A stretch of 64,000 nt of DNA from JAFDXJ01 sp039811225 (GCA_039811225.1 JBDHYG010000009.1:1-64000), one strand, 5' to 3'. Positions 17,536 through 27,439 are shown, counted from the first letter of the stretch. Translations and numbers: made by a program. Notes: generated from the sequence alone by a model not told the origin.

Positions 17536-20106
17536 ATGCAGGTTATGAAAACAAATTTATTTGCCGGTAGTTTGGTTCTCTTTTTTCTTTATTTGATTTA
17601 TCCACCCCTTTCTTTCATTAATCGGGCAACAGCGCTTCATAAAACAACCGAAACGATTCTTGTTCCGGAAAAAACGGAAATAATAGAGTATGAGCAAACA
17701 ACAGCGCCCACCGATTATTTTGAATCGAATGCCAATGGCAATTGGAATGATGTAACAAGTTGGAAATCTTCCTCTGTCAGCAGTTCCGGCCCCTGGACCA
17801 TCCCGGCAACCAGCATCCCATCCGGGACAGCAAGAGGTATAGTGATTTTACATACCATCACACTCAACTCCAATGAATCAGCGACCTTATTAACGATTGA
17901 TTCGGGTGGTCGGTTAATTCATACCAATGGAGCTGTGTTTACACTTATGGATGATGGTACTGCTACTGCTGATTTCATCATTGCGAATAATGGCTTGTAT
18001 GAATTGCATGCCACACAACCGGTGTATGCTACAGGCAGTACAGTGGAAGTCATGAATGGCGGTTTTGTAAGGGCAAGAACAAATTCTCCAGGTGGTGAAA
18101 GCGATGATTTTCCCCGGGAAAATAATGTACATTTTCAAACGGGCGCCGTGATGGAATGGAATACGAGCCAACCATTTCAGACCAGTAATGTGGTATATTT
18201 CCCCACTGCCACTTCAACAGATCACCCGGTTTTTCGCATCACTGCTACACCTTCCAGTGCACTTGGCTCGAATAACCCAACTACATTCAATGGCAAGTTT
18301 GAAGTAGCGGCAGGACTGACATTTACCTTTCATAACCGGGGGGACAAAATTTTTCGTGATGGCCTTGGTGGAGATGGTACCTTGATTCATCGATCAGATA
18401 CTACGCGACCATGTGGTAGTTTTGTGATTACCGGTGATGCGGCTGTCATTGATGGGAATTTAAATTTAGTGCTTCGGGATGTACCAGATGTGGATGAGTT
18501 GGAAATTGCCAGCGGTGCTTTCGTTACGGTTTCATGTCCTAATATTCATGTTGGTAACGCTGCAAAACCAGGCAGTAATTTACTGATTAATGGAACCATT
18601 TCTATTGCTGCCGGTGTTTCAATAGATTTGGAAAATGGCAACCTGGAATTAAATGGAAATATTGATGCTTCGAGTACAGGTACATTTAAAGCAGGCAATG
18701 AGTTGACCGATACCGTGGATGTCATTATTGGGGGTAGCAATGGAAATGCGGGAGTATTATCATTTGAGCCCACCGCAAATTTTGTTGATACATTTATCAT
18801 GGATCGTACGGGTACTGCTACACCGCGCATTATCATGGGGTCGGACATGACGGCTAATGTGTTTGAGCTCATCTCGGGGAAAATCGTAACAGGCCAGCAT
18901 TTGATCAGTTGGAATAATGCCGGGGATGCGGTAACCGGGAATGCTTCGAGTTATTTTGCCACCTGCACCGTTACGGATGCTGCTGATGAAATAGGTACAC
19001 CACTTACCTTTTCTTTCCCCTATGATGGATCCATTGGTTTTCGTATCATGCATGTGAACAATGATTTAAATATTTATTTCCCGGTAGGACCAAACCTGGT
19101 GCGAGCGAATAAAGTTTTTTTGAAAAATGGCAGTACACTGGATAATAATCCTTTTACTATTTCGGTAGCGATAGGTGATATTGGGAATACGCCATTGCCC
19201 CGTGTCAACCGGATATGGTATATTCATGAAGCCAGTCCAGGTACATCCTCCGCGGATATGCGATTATATTTTACCAAGTTCTCCAATACAAGCGGTTTTC
19301 CACTGACGGAGGACGAAGTGGAATTTGGTTTTGATTATGGCGATTGTCATTTAATACAGGAAACCTATGTCAATCAATTTATCAATAATTCTAATGGTGC
19401 AGATATTATGAATCATGTGGGTGCACCGGATTCAAGTGAGATTTATGCGCAATATACCCGTGGCATCAGTTATGGCCTGGATGGTGATAATAATGGGATT
19501 GACAGTTTCACCCGATTTTCCATTGTCAATGCACAGGGTATTATTTTACCGGTCCATACATTGCTGTTGCAGGCAGAAAAGAATGGGCCATTTGTACAGT
19601 TGTCCTGGAAAGCTTTGCCGGAAGCGGATTTCCGTGATTTTGTCATTGAAAGAAGTGTGGATGGAAAAAATTTTTATACCATAGACATCCAGGGTATACC
19701 AAATAATACCGGCTCAGGCGGTTTATATTTTTTTACAGATAGTATCCCGATGCCCGGAGTAAATTTTTATCGGATAAAAGGAAATACGATCTCGAGTAGT
19801 ATCATCTATTCCGGAATTAAATATGTGTATATAGAAAAAGAAAAACCCGTTTTGAAAGTTTTCCCAAATCCACTTCCACCTGGCATGGAAGCCGTAAACA
19901 TAGAATTGAACAATATTGATCCCGGTTTGTACCAGGTATATATCATGGATCTGGTTGGAAATATTGTGTTACGAGAATCCGTTGAATGTATACATGCCAC
20001 ACTTGCCAAACAAATCCGGTTGCGTATGCAACTTGCAAAAGGTATTTATTTCTTACAGGTACAAAATGCCAAAGAGAAATGGAGTTGTCCTTTGATTGTA
20101 CCGTAA
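17536..20106 (+). CDS. Large type IX secreted protein, beta-rich
   Basis: An 856-residue secreted protein. The signal peptide is MKTNLFAGSLVLFFLYLIY if translation begins at the ATG at 17545, three codons inside the longest frame. Residues about 65-80 (NGNWNDVTSWKSS) match a motif common at the start of large Bacteroidota surface proteins. Residues 100-600 are Gly/Asn/Thr-rich and look like a beta-helix. From about 670 there is a fibronectin-like segment (VQLSWKALPEADFRDFVIERS). The last 80 residues (KVFPNPLPPG to CPLIVP) are a type IX sorting domain. Ligand or activity unknown. It abuts the convergent DUF4293 gene with no gap. Confidence 0.82.
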   Translation: MQVMKTNLFAGSLVLFFLYLIYPPLSFINRATALHKTTETILVPEKTEIIEYEQTTAPTDYFESNANGNWNDVTSWKSSSVSSSGPWTIPATSIPSGTARGIVILHTITLNSNESATLLTIDSGGRLIHTNGAVFTLMDDGTATADFIIANNGLYELHATQPVYATGSTVEVMNGGFVRARTNSPGGESDDFPRENNVHFQTGAVMEWNTSQPFQTSNVVYFPTATSTDHPVFRITATPSSALGSNNPTTFNGKFEVAAGLTFTFHNRGDKIFRDGLGGDGTLIHRSDTTRPCGSFVITGDAAVIDGNLNLVLRDVPDVDELEIASGAFVTVSCPNIHVGNAAKPGSNLLINGTISIAAGVSIDLENGNLELNGNIDASSTGTFKAGNELTDTVDVIIGGSNGNAGVLSFEPTANFVDTFIMDRTGTATPRIIMGSDMTANVFELISGKIVTGQHLISWNNAGDAVTGNASSYFATCTVTDAADEIGTPLTFSFPYDGSIGFRIMHVNNDLNIYFPVGPNLVRANKVFLKNGSTLDNNPFTISVAIGDIGNTPLPRVNRIWYIHEASPGTSSADMRLYFTKFSNTSGFPLTEDEVEFGFDYGDCHLIQETYVNQFINNSNGADIMNHVGAPDSSEIYAQYTRGISYGLDGDNNGIDSFTRFSIVNAQGIILPVHTLLLQAEKNGPFVQLSWKALPEADFRDFVIERSVDGKNFYTIDIQGIPNNTGSGGLYFFTDSIPMPGVNFYRIKGNTISSSIIYSGIKYVYIEKEKPVLKVFPNPLPPGMEAVNIELNNIDPGLYQVYIMDLVGNIVLRESVECIHATLAKQIRLRMQLAKGIYFLQVQNAKEKWSCPLIVP

Positions 20107-20526
20107 TCAGCGCAAACGATCCACACTTTTTACCAGTTTATTATCAAGGTATATGCCCCGGGCGGATAACAGTAAAAAGATAGGAACGAAAAACACAAAC
20201 ATGGAGCTGATGGTCAGGTTGCCATCTACATATTTTGATTTGATGATGGAGAAATACAAAAATATCAGGCCAACAGAAACCACGAAAGTGGCCAGCGTAA
20301 TGCGCAGTTGCATTTTCCGGTCTTTAAATAAAAAAATACAAATGAGCGAAGCAATGGCAATGGCAACCGTAAGAATAATTAAGGGAATCGAGGTTTTTCC
20401 ATTCAGTTCTGCAAATGTTTTCACATTATTTTCCAGGATATTCCCGGAATAAAAGGGAAAAGACAGGGTGCAAAAGCTGCAAACTGAAGCAATTAAAAGC
20501 CAGAGCGTTTGTATTCGTTGAATCAT
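20107..20526 (-). CDS. DUF4293 family membrane protein
   Basis: A 139-residue inner-membrane protein with four predicted helices, beginning MIQRIQTLWLLIASVCSF, which is the characteristic opening of the DUF4293 family of Bacteroidota. The helices fall at about 5-25, 47-67, 73-95 and 107-128. Function is unknown for the family. The gene is convergent with the type IX secreted protein, and their stop codons touch. Confidence 0.82.
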   Translation of the reverse strand: MIQRIQTLWLLIASVCSFCTLSFPFYSGNILENNVKTFAELNGKTSIPLIILTVAIAIASLICIFLFKDRKMQLRITLATFVVSVGLIFLYFSIIKSKYVDGNLTISSMFVFFVPIFLLLSARGIYLDNKLVKSVDRLR

Positions 20527-20630
20527 ATTGTTGGATTATTTGAAAAAGTAAAATTAGCAAAATTTCATACTGCTGCCCGTGAAATCTTTTCCCGGTAAAA
20601 GGCGGGTATTTATTTATCTTTTTAAAAATT

Positions 20631-20638
20631 TATCTTTG
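20631..20638 (+). promoter_or_regulatory. Probable -7 element TATCTTTG for ffh
   Basis: Exact match to TAnnTTTG, 50 bases before the ffh ATG at 20688, in an A/T-rich stretch. Confidence 0.5.
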
Positions 20639-20687
20639 CCCGCCGGGAAAGAAAAATTCCCTCATTTGATTATAAAGTTTAGTGACT

Positions 20688-22007
20688 ATGTTTAATAATC
20701 TTACGGAAAAATTAGAATCAGCCTTTAAGAATATAAAAGGAGAAGGGCGGATCAATGAGCTCAATATTGCGAATACTTTAAAAGATATCCGACGGGCATT
20801 GATTGATGCGGATGTGAACTATAAAATTGCCAAAGAATTTACGGAAAGGGTCAAAGAAAAAGCAATAGGGGAAAAGGTTTTAACGGCCATCAGCCCGGGC
20901 CAGTTAATGGTGAAGATTGTAAAAGATGAGCTGGCTGCTTTAATGGGTGGTACACAAGCCGAATTTTCCATTTCAGGTAAACCGGCAGTGATTTTAATTG
21001 CCGGCTTACAGGGTAGTGGTAAAACTACCCTGAGTGGCAAACTCGCCTATTATTTAAAGAATAAGAAAGGCAAGTCTCCCTTATTGGTAGCAGCGGACGT
21101 GTACCGGCCAGCTGCGATTGATCAATTACATGTATTGGGCAGCCAGGTAGATGTACCCGTGTATAGTGAACCGGAAAATAAAGATGTTATACAGATTGTT
21201 GAGCATGCCCTCGCCGAAGCAAAAAAGCTGAATAAAAATGTGGTCATCATAGATACGGCTGGACGCCTGGCGATTGATGAAGAAATGATGACTGAAGTGG
21301 CTAATATCAAGGCAGCGGTAAAACCCAATGAGATACTCTTTGTCGTGGATAGCATGACCGGCCAGGATGCGGTGAATACGGCGAAAGCCTTTAATGACCG
21401 CCTGGATTTTACCGGAGTGGTATTGACCAAATTAGATGGTGATACCCGGGGAGGTGCTGCTTTATCCATTAAATATACCGTAGATAAGCCGATTAAATTT
21501 ATTAGCAGTGGTGAAAAGCCGGAAACCCTGGATGAATTTTACCCCGAAAGGATGGCGCAGCGGATACTGGGCATGGGCGATATCACCAGCCTTGTAGAAA
21601 AGGCCCAGGAAAATTATGATGAAGAGCAGGCCAAAAAACTGGAAAAGAAGATCCGGAGAAACCAGTTTGATTTCCAGGACTTCCTGGAACAATTACAGCA
21701 AATTAAGAAAATGGGTAGCCTGAAGGATATCATGGGTATGATTCCAGGTATGGGCAAAGCCTTGAAAGATGTAGAAGTAAAAGATGATGCCTTCAAAGGG
21801 GTTGAAGCCATCATCAAAAGTATGACACCCTATGAAAGAGCCAATCCGGATAGCATCAACCAAAGTCGCCGTCAGCGGCTGGCCAGGGGGTCCGGGAAAG
21901 ATATTGCAGAGATCAATGCCCTTATGAAACAATTTGAGCAAATGCGGCAAATGATGAAAAATATGAATAAAATGGCACTGCCTAAATTACCCGGCCTTAA
22001 AAAGTAG
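20688..22007 (+). CDS. ffh: Signal recognition particle GTPase Ffh
   Basis: Protein component of the SRP; binds signal sequences of nascent membrane proteins together with the 4.5S RNA and docks on FtsY. Length is 439 residues from the ATG at 20688; a GTG two codons earlier is in frame but less likely. The N domain is followed by the G domain with GLQGSGKTT (G1), DTAGRL (G3) and TKLDGDTRGG (G4). The C-terminal M domain has the Met-rich helices (MKQFEQMRQMMKNM) and the RRQRLARGSG RNA-binding segment. The 4.5S RNA gene is not found in this window. Confidence 0.97.
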   Translation: MFNNLTEKLESAFKNIKGEGRINELNIANTLKDIRRALIDADVNYKIAKEFTERVKEKAIGEKVLTAISPGQLMVKIVKDELAALMGGTQAEFSISGKPAVILIAGLQGSGKTTLSGKLAYYLKNKKGKSPLLVAADVYRPAAIDQLHVLGSQVDVPVYSEPENKDVIQIVEHALAEAKKLNKNVVIIDTAGRLAIDEEMMTEVANIKAAVKPNEILFVVDSMTGQDAVNTAKAFNDRLDFTGVVLTKLDGDTRGGAALSIKYTVDKPIKFISSGEKPETLDEFYPERMAQRILGMGDITSLVEKAQENYDEEQAKKLEKKIRRNQFDFQDFLEQLQQIKKMGSLKDIMGMIPGMGKALKDVEVKDDAFKGVEAIIKSMTPYERANPDSINQSRRQRLARGSGKDIAEINALMKQFEQMRQMMKNMNKMALPKLPGLKK

Positions 22008-22047
22008 CCAATTTATAAGAAGATGTAAATAAAACATTTATTTCTTG

Positions 22048-22076
22048 TTGAAATAGAAAAAATTGCATTAACTTCG
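22048..22076 (+). promoter_or_regulatory. Probable promoter of rpsP
   Basis: TTG at 22048-22050 and TAACTTCG at 22069-22076 (one mismatch to TAnnTTTG) are 18 bases apart, close to the Bacteroidota promoter spacing. The rpsP ATG is at 22130. Confidence 0.45.
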
Positions 22077-22129
22077 CAGTCCTATTTATTGTTAACCTTT
22101 TATTCTTAAGCCTTAAATTTCTATTTAAC

Positions 22130-22630
22130 ATGGCAGTAAAAATCAGACTACAAAGACATGGCTCTAAAAAGCGCCCTTTTTATTTTATCGTTATTGCAGA
22201 TGCAAGAGCCCCCAGGGATGGTAAATTTATCCAGAAAATTGGTACGTATAATCCCCTGACGGTACCCGCCACCGTTCAACTTGATCGCCAAAAAGCATTG
22301 GAATGGTTGCACAAAGGCGCCACACCAACAGATACCGTACGCCGTATTCTTTCTTATAAGGGGGTATTATACCTGAAACATTTATTACGCGGGGTGAAAC
22401 TCGGTTTATTTGACGAAGCCGCTGCCATGGTGAAATTCCAAGCCTGGCATGATGAACATGAAAAGAATATTAAACGTCGTTCAGATGATCATAAGAAAAG
22501 CCAGCGCACCCGTAAACCTGTTGCACCAGTGGTGAAAAAAGTGGAAGAAGCCGTAACTGAAAATACAGTTCCGGTGGAAAAAACAGATGCCCCGGCTACA
22601 GAAAACAGCGAAGCACCAGCAGAAGCCTAA
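22130..22630 (+). CDS. rpsP: 30S ribosomal protein S16
   Basis: Structural protein of the small ribosomal subunit. The first 85 residues are the conserved S16 domain (KIRLQRHGSKKRPFYFIVIADAR is typical in content; the run is at residues 4-26). The 166-residue length is nearly twice that of E. coli S16. The extension is charged and ends in an Ala/Pro/Glu-rich tail (TENSEAPAEA), which is common in Bacteroidota S16. It is followed by an intrinsic terminator and then rimM, whose product helps assemble the S16-containing part of the 30S subunit. Confidence 0.97.
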   Translation: MAVKIRLQRHGSKKRPFYFIVIADARAPRDGKFIQKIGTYNPLTVPATVQLDRQKALEWLHKGATPTDTVRRILSYKGVLYLKHLLRGVKLGLFDEAAAMVKFQAWHDEHEKNIKRRSDDHKKSQRTRKPVAPVVKKVEEAVTENTVPVEKTDAPATENSEAPAEA

Positions 22631-22652
22631 AAGCCTTGCCTGAATATATTTG

Positions 22653-22682
22653 ATCCCTGTATTTGTTTACAGGGATTTTTTT
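22653..22682 (+). terminator. Intrinsic terminator after rpsP
   Basis: ATCCCTGTA (22653-22661) pairs with TACAGGGAT (22668-22676), loop of six bases, then seven T. It lies 22 bases after the rpsP stop and 50 bases before rimM. Confidence 0.9.
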
Positions 22683-22732
22683 ATGCCCATCTTTTTATTT
22701 CCTATTTTCGAAAGATTGTAGAGATTGGAAGT

Positions 22733-23266
22733 ATGGCATATATACCCATTGCATATCATCAAGTCGGAAAAATAGCTTCCTTATCAGGAGTCCATGGTGA
22801 AGTGGTGTTGCTTCATTCCCTGGGCAGGAAATGTGACTTTAAAAAAGTACGGGCAATTTTCCTGGAAATCGAACCTTCCAGCTATTTACCCTATTTTATA
22901 GAACAAGCACGGGCCATTTCAGCAACAGAAACCCTTATTAAATTTGATGAATTGCACAGTCGGGAAGCATCTAAAAAATTGGTACAGAAAAATGCTTTTC
23001 TTACAGAAGAAGATTGGAACAGGCAGGTGCAGCATAAAACGAGAGGCTCTCTTATGGGTTACACCATTTTATTCCGGGAGAAAGTGTTGGGGCAAGTACA
23101 GAATATCCTCGAACAACAACACCAGGCCTTACTTTCTATTGATCATTTGGGAAAAGAAATTTTGATCCCTTTACATGAAGGAACGCTGATTGAAATCAAC
23201 CAGCGTAAAAAAGAAATTCGGGTAGAGCTGCCGGAAGGGTTGCTGGAAGTTTTCCTGGAAGAATAA
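22733..23266 (+). CDS. rimM: Ribosome maturation factor RimM
   Basis: 16S rRNA processing and 30S assembly factor that binds ribosomal protein S19. Length 177 residues, normal for the family. The N-terminal barrel begins with GKIASLSGVHGEV, the usual RimM opening, and the C-terminal PRC-like barrel holds LLSIDHLGKEILIPL. The position after rpsP is the usual one, but trmD, which often follows in other phyla, is replaced here by a flavoprotein gene. Confidence 0.93.
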   Translation: MAYIPIAYHQVGKIASLSGVHGEVVLLHSLGRKCDFKKVRAIFLEIEPSSYLPYFIEQARAISATETLIKFDELHSREASKKLVQKNAFLTEEDWNRQVQHKTRGSLMGYTILFREKVLGQVQNILEQQHQALLSIDHLGKEILIPLHEGTLIEINQRKKEIRVELPEGLLEVFLEE

Positions 23267-23304
23267 TCGTATGTCCGGGGTTTTATAAAAGAAGATTGTA
23301 CAAT

Positions 23305-24291
23305 ATGGAAAAGTTAGATGTCGTCATCATTGGAGCAGGGCCTATCGGGTTAGCCTGTGGCATAGCTGCCCAGGAAGCAGGACTGGCTTTTAAAATAATC
23401 GAAAAAGGAAGCCTCGTCAATAGCCTGTATCATTATCCCGTAAACATGCAATTTTTTTCCACAGCCGAGCGCCTGGAGATTGGCCAGGTTCCTTTTATGA
23501 GCCTGCATGCGAAACCAAAAAAACAGGAAGCTTTGGAATATTACCGACGGGTCGTGGGACATTTTTCCCTGCCTGTAAATTTATATGAGAAAGTGGAAAA
23601 TTGCCAACCTCAACAGGATCGGTCATATATAGTGCAGACTTCAAAGAGTAGGTATCATACAGCCAATATCATTATCGCTACAGGTTTTTATGATCATCCA
23701 CAAAAAATGAATATCCCGGGGGAAGATTTGGAAAAAGTAGTGCATTATTATGGCGATCCGCATGCCTATGCATATCAGAAAGTGGTGGTTGTAGGTGCAC
23801 AAAACTCTGCTGTAGATGCGGCCCTGGAAACCTGGCGTAAAGGAGCAGAAGTGACCCTGATTGTTCGGGGAAAAGATATTGGCGAAAGAGTGAAATATTG
23901 GGTGAGGCCGGATATCATTAACCGAATCAATGAAGGCAGTATTAACGTGTTTTATAATGCTACCTTACAAGCCATACGGCCCGCTGAAGTGGAAATTCAA
24001 ACCCCCGAAAAAAGCATCACCATTCCCAATGATTTTGTGATAGCCATGACAGGATATCTCCCGGATTTTTCTTTATTGAAAAATTTTGGTATTGACATCT
24101 CAGAAGAAAATTCATGCAAACCGTTTTACCATGAAGACACGATGGAGACCAATCAGCCTGGTATTTACTTGGCCGGTGTGGTATGCGGCGGCCTCGATAC
24201 ACACAAATGGTTTATTGAAAATTCCCGCATCCATGCACCGGTTATCATAGCTGATATCCTGCGCAAGAAAAAGGAAACAACTTTATTTTAA
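23305..24291 (+). CDS. ypdA: YpdA-like bacillithiol disulfide reductase family flavoprotein
   Basis: FAD- and NADPH-dependent oxidoreductase of the YpdA/Bdr family, 328 residues from the ATG at 23305. It has the FAD Rossmann motif GAGPIGLACG at about residues 9-18, the second nucleotide-binding motif VVVGAQNSAVDAAL near 165, and the C-terminal ATG-like TGYLPDF and GIYLAGVVCGG segments. The absence of a CxxC redox pair next to the flavin sets it apart from thioredoxin reductase. In Firmicutes YpdA reduces oxidised bacillithiol; many Bacteroidota make this thiol, but no biosynthetic gene is seen here. It overlaps the convergent phosphatase gene by nine bases. Confidence 0.87.
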   Translation: MEKLDVVIIGAGPIGLACGIAAQEAGLAFKIIEKGSLVNSLYHYPVNMQFFSTAERLEIGQVPFMSLHAKPKKQEALEYYRRVVGHFSLPVNLYEKVENCQPQQDRSYIVQTSKSRYHTANIIIATGFYDHPQKMNIPGEDLEKVVHYYGDPHAYAYQKVVVVGAQNSAVDAALETWRKGAEVTLIVRGKDIGERVKYWVRPDIINRINEGSINVFYNATLQAIRPAEVEIQTPEKSITIPNDFVIAMTGYLPDFSLLKNFGIDISEENSCKPFYHEDTMETNQPGIYLAGVVCGGLDTHKWFIENSRIHAPVIIADILRKKKETTLF

Positions 24292-25926
24292 AACAGCTGT
24301 AATTGGCTGACCGATACAACCATTGGGCATTTGAATATGCAATAAAGCAGCAACCGTCGGGGCTATATCTTCCATGTGTACCGTTTTGTTGGATGATCCC
24401 GGAGTAATATGCCAGCCATAAAAAAGTAATGGGATATGCGTGTCATACGGGTTCCAGCTGCCATGTGTCGTACCGGTCTTGCTACTTCCTTCAAACCAAC
24501 CGGGTTGCAATACAATTTGTATATCCCCGCTACGCTGGCTATTATAGCCATTGATGACCATTGTTTTGATAGGTTCCGGAATGGGTGCATAGCCAATATT
24601 TTCCACATCGATCACATACATCACCCCAGGCATCTGTTGCAGGAATTGGATGGTAAAATTCCGGATGGCTGATCTGTCGAGGTGTTCTCGTACAATCTTA
24701 TCTTCACTCAAATAAACCTGGTAATTTCCTATACCGAGTACCAGGTTGGCTGTGCCAAATTTTTGTTGCAAGGCCAAATTTAAACTATCCGAATAGATCC
24801 TTTCATTCCAATGATCTGCAGGTATTTTGTTTTCTTGCATAAAACCAATGGCGTGTGCAGCTCCATGATCTGCCGTGAGGAAGAGCAGGTATTGGCCTTT
24901 CCCGATTGTCGAATCAAGAAATTGAAAAAAGCCGGCCAAATCTTTATCCAACCGGAGATACGTATCTTCAACTTCAATAGAATTGGGGCCGTATTTATGT
25001 GCCACATAATCAGTAGAAGCACAATTGATCGTGATAAAGTCTGTACTTTTTTCCTGGCCCAGGGCATAATTCCGGATTGCTTCCTTTGCAAATTGCAGCG
25101 TGAGTGTATTTCCAAAGGGTGTGCTGCGAATGATACCCGGGTTTTTATCTAAATCTGTTTTCAGGTCATGCGGAAAAACGGGCTTTGCTTCTCCACTGAA
25201 TTTGCCTTCATAGGGTTTATCATCAGCAGTACTTTGCGTGTAAGAAGATATGGGATATAAAGTCTGCCAGCTATTGCGCAGGTATTCCCGGATATATTGT
25301 TTTTTATTAAAATCAGTTACCCAGCCGGGGAGCTGTTGCATATAGTATGTACTGGAAATAAAATTTCCGGTTTTATCATCCACCCAAAAAGCCGCATTGG
25401 CTGTATGGCCGGCCGGCAAAATAGAAGCCCTGTCTTTCAGGGACACACCCACCACTTTCGATTGAAAATTGGTGGCCAGTCTTAATTCATCGGTAACGGT
25501 GGAGGTAAGCAGGTTGGCTGGTGACATTTTTCCGGCATCACTGTTTGAACCTACTCCCTGCACCGTACTATCATCGGTACAATACACGGTTTTCCTGTTT
25601 ATTTTATCATACCAGTCATTTCCGGCTATACCATTGATGGATGGTACCGATCCTGTAAAAATACAGGAGTGGCCTACGGCTGTATAGGAAGGCAGGTAGT
25701 TGATGAAGGTATTTTCACAGGAAAATCCATCCTTTAATAATCTTTTAAAACCATCATTGCCATACAGGTCATAATAGCGGTATAAATAATCCCAGCGCAT
25801 CTGGTCGATGACCAAGCCTACCACCAGTTTTGGCCGGGCCGGTACATTTAATGCGTTGGAATTTACCTGGGAAAAGGTAATAGCAGGCAGGAATAAGAGA
25901 ACAAATAATTTACGTATGCCGATCAT
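24283..25926 (-). CDS. pafA: PafA-like alkaline phosphatase
   Basis: Exported, zinc-dependent phosphomonoesterase of the alkaline phosphatase superfamily. It is 547 residues long, like PafA of Elizabethkingia. A signal peptide (LFVLLFLPAITFSQ) precedes LVVGLVIDQMRWDYL with the first metal Asp. The nucleophile Thr lies in LPSYTAVGH, a Thr instead of the Ser of E. coli PhoA. Other metal ligands are visible in CASTDYVAHKYG, TADHGAAH and GTTHGSW. PafA enzymes release phosphate from many organic phosphates in the periplasm and are often independent of phosphate starvation. I see no Pho-box-like repeat upstream. Confidence 0.92.
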   Translation of the reverse strand: MIGIRKLFVLLFLPAITFSQVNSNALNVPARPKLVVGLVIDQMRWDYLYRYYDLYGNDGFKRLLKDGFSCENTFINYLPSYTAVGHSCIFTGSVPSINGIAGNDWYDKINRKTVYCTDDSTVQGVGSNSDAGKMSPANLLTSTVTDELRLATNFQSKVVGVSLKDRASILPAGHTANAAFWVDDKTGNFISSTYYMQQLPGWVTDFNKKQYIREYLRNSWQTLYPISSYTQSTADDKPYEGKFSGEAKPVFPHDLKTDLDKNPGIIRSTPFGNTLTLQFAKEAIRNYALGQEKSTDFITINCASTDYVAHKYGPNSIEVEDTYLRLDKDLAGFFQFLDSTIGKGQYLLFLTADHGAAHAIGFMQENKIPADHWNERIYSDSLNLALQQKFGTANLVLGIGNYQVYLSEDKIVREHLDRSAIRNFTIQFLQQMPGVMYVIDVENIGYAPIPEPIKTMVINGYNSQRSGDIQIVLQPGWFEGSSKTGTTHGSWNPYDTHIPLLFYGWHITPGSSNKTVHMEDIAPTVAALLHIQMPNGCIGQPITAVLK

Positions 25927-26041
25927 TTTTTGTTGTTTTTAGCAAAAATAATAATCTGGAAAGGATTTGAACGGCCACGGAAAATTATGTTGATAAAAGA
26001 CGTTTCCATGATACGCTTGCAAAAGAAAAGCTTAATTCTAC

Positions 26042-26049
26042 TACCTTTG
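26042..26049 (+). promoter_or_regulatory. Probable -7 element TACCTTTG
   Basis: Exact TAnnTTTG match with a TTG 22 bases upstream (26017-26019). The start codon of the alpha-oxoamine synthase is at 26147, giving a leader of about 90 bases. Confidence 0.45.
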
Positions 26050-26146
26050 CGGAAATTTTAAAGAAAATCCATTTCTTTTTTTCTTTAAATAAAGGGAAAA
26101 TGTACTTACAATCAATAGAATTATTCATTTATCAAATCAAATTTAT

Positions 26147-27439
26147 ATGAGAGATTTATTCGAAAAGCTGGTAGCCAACAGAGGCCCGATTGGTATGCAC
26201 CGCGACCGTGCACATGGATATTTTACCTTTCCAAAACTAGATGGGGAAATCAGCAGCCGTATGAAATTCCGGGGAAAAGATATGATTGTTTGGAGTTTGA
26301 ATAACTACCTGGGCCTGGCCAATGATCCGGTAATCCGCCAGGTAGATACAGAAGCAACCAAAGCATATGGCCTGGCAGCACCTATGGGATCCAGGATGAT
26401 GAGTGGTAATACAAATTACCATGAACAACTCGAACAAGAGTTGGCGGCTTTTGAAAATAAAGAAAGTTGTGTGTTATTCAATTATGGTTACCAGGGCATC
26501 ATGAGCGCTATTGATTGTATTTGCGACAGGCATGATATCATTGTATATGATGCAGAAAGTCATGCCTGTATTATTGATGGCCTGCGGATGCACCCGGGTA
26601 AACGGTTTGTGTTTAAGCATAATGATGTGGCTGATTGCGAAAAACAACTGGAACGGGCTACTTCATTATTGGAAAAACAGAAATCCGGCGGCATCCTCGT
26701 AATCACGGAAGGAGTATTTGGTATGGCCGGTGACCAGGGAAAATTAAAAGAAATTTGTGCCTTACGTCCAAAATACAATTTCCGTTTACTGGTAGATGAT
26801 GCACATGGATTTGGTACCTTGGGTAAGACTGGTGCCGGAGCCGGTGAACTCCAGGGCTGCCAGGATGAGATCGATTTGTATTTCTCCACTTTTGCAAAAT
26901 CCATGGCATCGATTGGGGCATTTATGGCCGGGAAAAAAGATATCATAAGTTATATTCGGTATAATTCCCGTTCACAAATTTTTGCGAAGAGCCTGCCTTT
27001 ACCCATCGTTATTGGCAATCTCAAACGCCTCGAATTGTTACGCAACCGCCCGGAAATGAAAGACAAGCTTTGGCATAATGCTCTCCGCCTGCAACAGGGC
27101 CTGAAAGAAAAAGGATTCGATATAGGCAAAACCAATTCTGTGGTAACACCGGTTTATATGAAAGGCGGGGTGGAAGAAGCAACTGCCATGGTGATGGATC
27201 TACGCGAAAACTATGGCATTTTTTGCTCCATAGTAGTGTACCCGGTAATACCAAAAGGCCATATTATTTATCGCCTGATTCCAACAGCAACCCATACAGA
27301 AGAAGATATTGAAACTACTTTACAGGCATTCAGTGAGACGAAGAAAAAACTGGATGAAGGGATGTACAAAAGAAACGATATCCCGGATATGGCAGAAGTA
27401 GGCGCTAAGCGTTTTGATTATTTTTTACAAAAACCTTAA
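26147..27439 (+). CDS. PLP-dependent alpha-oxoamine synthase family acyltransferase
   Basis: A 430-residue cytoplasmic enzyme of the family that includes serine palmitoyltransferase, 8-amino-7-oxononanoate synthase and 2-amino-3-ketobutyrate CoA ligase. It condenses an acyl-CoA (or acyl-ACP) with an amino acid. The PLP Lys is Lys251 in STFAKSMAS. The cofactor-binding DDAHGFGTLG and the substrate-binding NNYLGLA and GSRMMSGN segments are present. The N-terminal 25 residues (MRDLFEKLVANRGPIGM) are unlike KAPA synthase. In Bacteroidota such genes make the long-chain base of sphingolipids or the capnine of sulfonolipids, so either is plausible. Biotin or threonine metabolism is less likely, because no bio or tdh gene is near. 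Confidence 0.8.
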   Translation: MRDLFEKLVANRGPIGMHRDRAHGYFTFPKLDGEISSRMKFRGKDMIVWSLNNYLGLANDPVIRQVDTEATKAYGLAAPMGSRMMSGNTNYHEQLEQELAAFENKESCVLFNYGYQGIMSAIDCICDRHDIIVYDAESHACIIDGLRMHPGKRFVFKHNDVADCEKQLERATSLLEKQKSGGILVITEGVFGMAGDQGKLKEICALRPKYNFRLLVDDAHGFGTLGKTGAGAGELQGCQDEIDLYFSTFAKSMASIGAFMAGKKDIISYIRYNSRSQIFAKSLPLPIVIGNLKRLELLRNRPEMKDKLWHNALRLQQGLKEKGFDIGKTNSVVTPVYMKGGVEEATAMVMDLRENYGIFCSIVVYPVIPKGHIIYRLIPTATHTEEDIETTLQAFSETKKKLDEGMYKRNDIPDMAEVGAKRFDYFLQKP

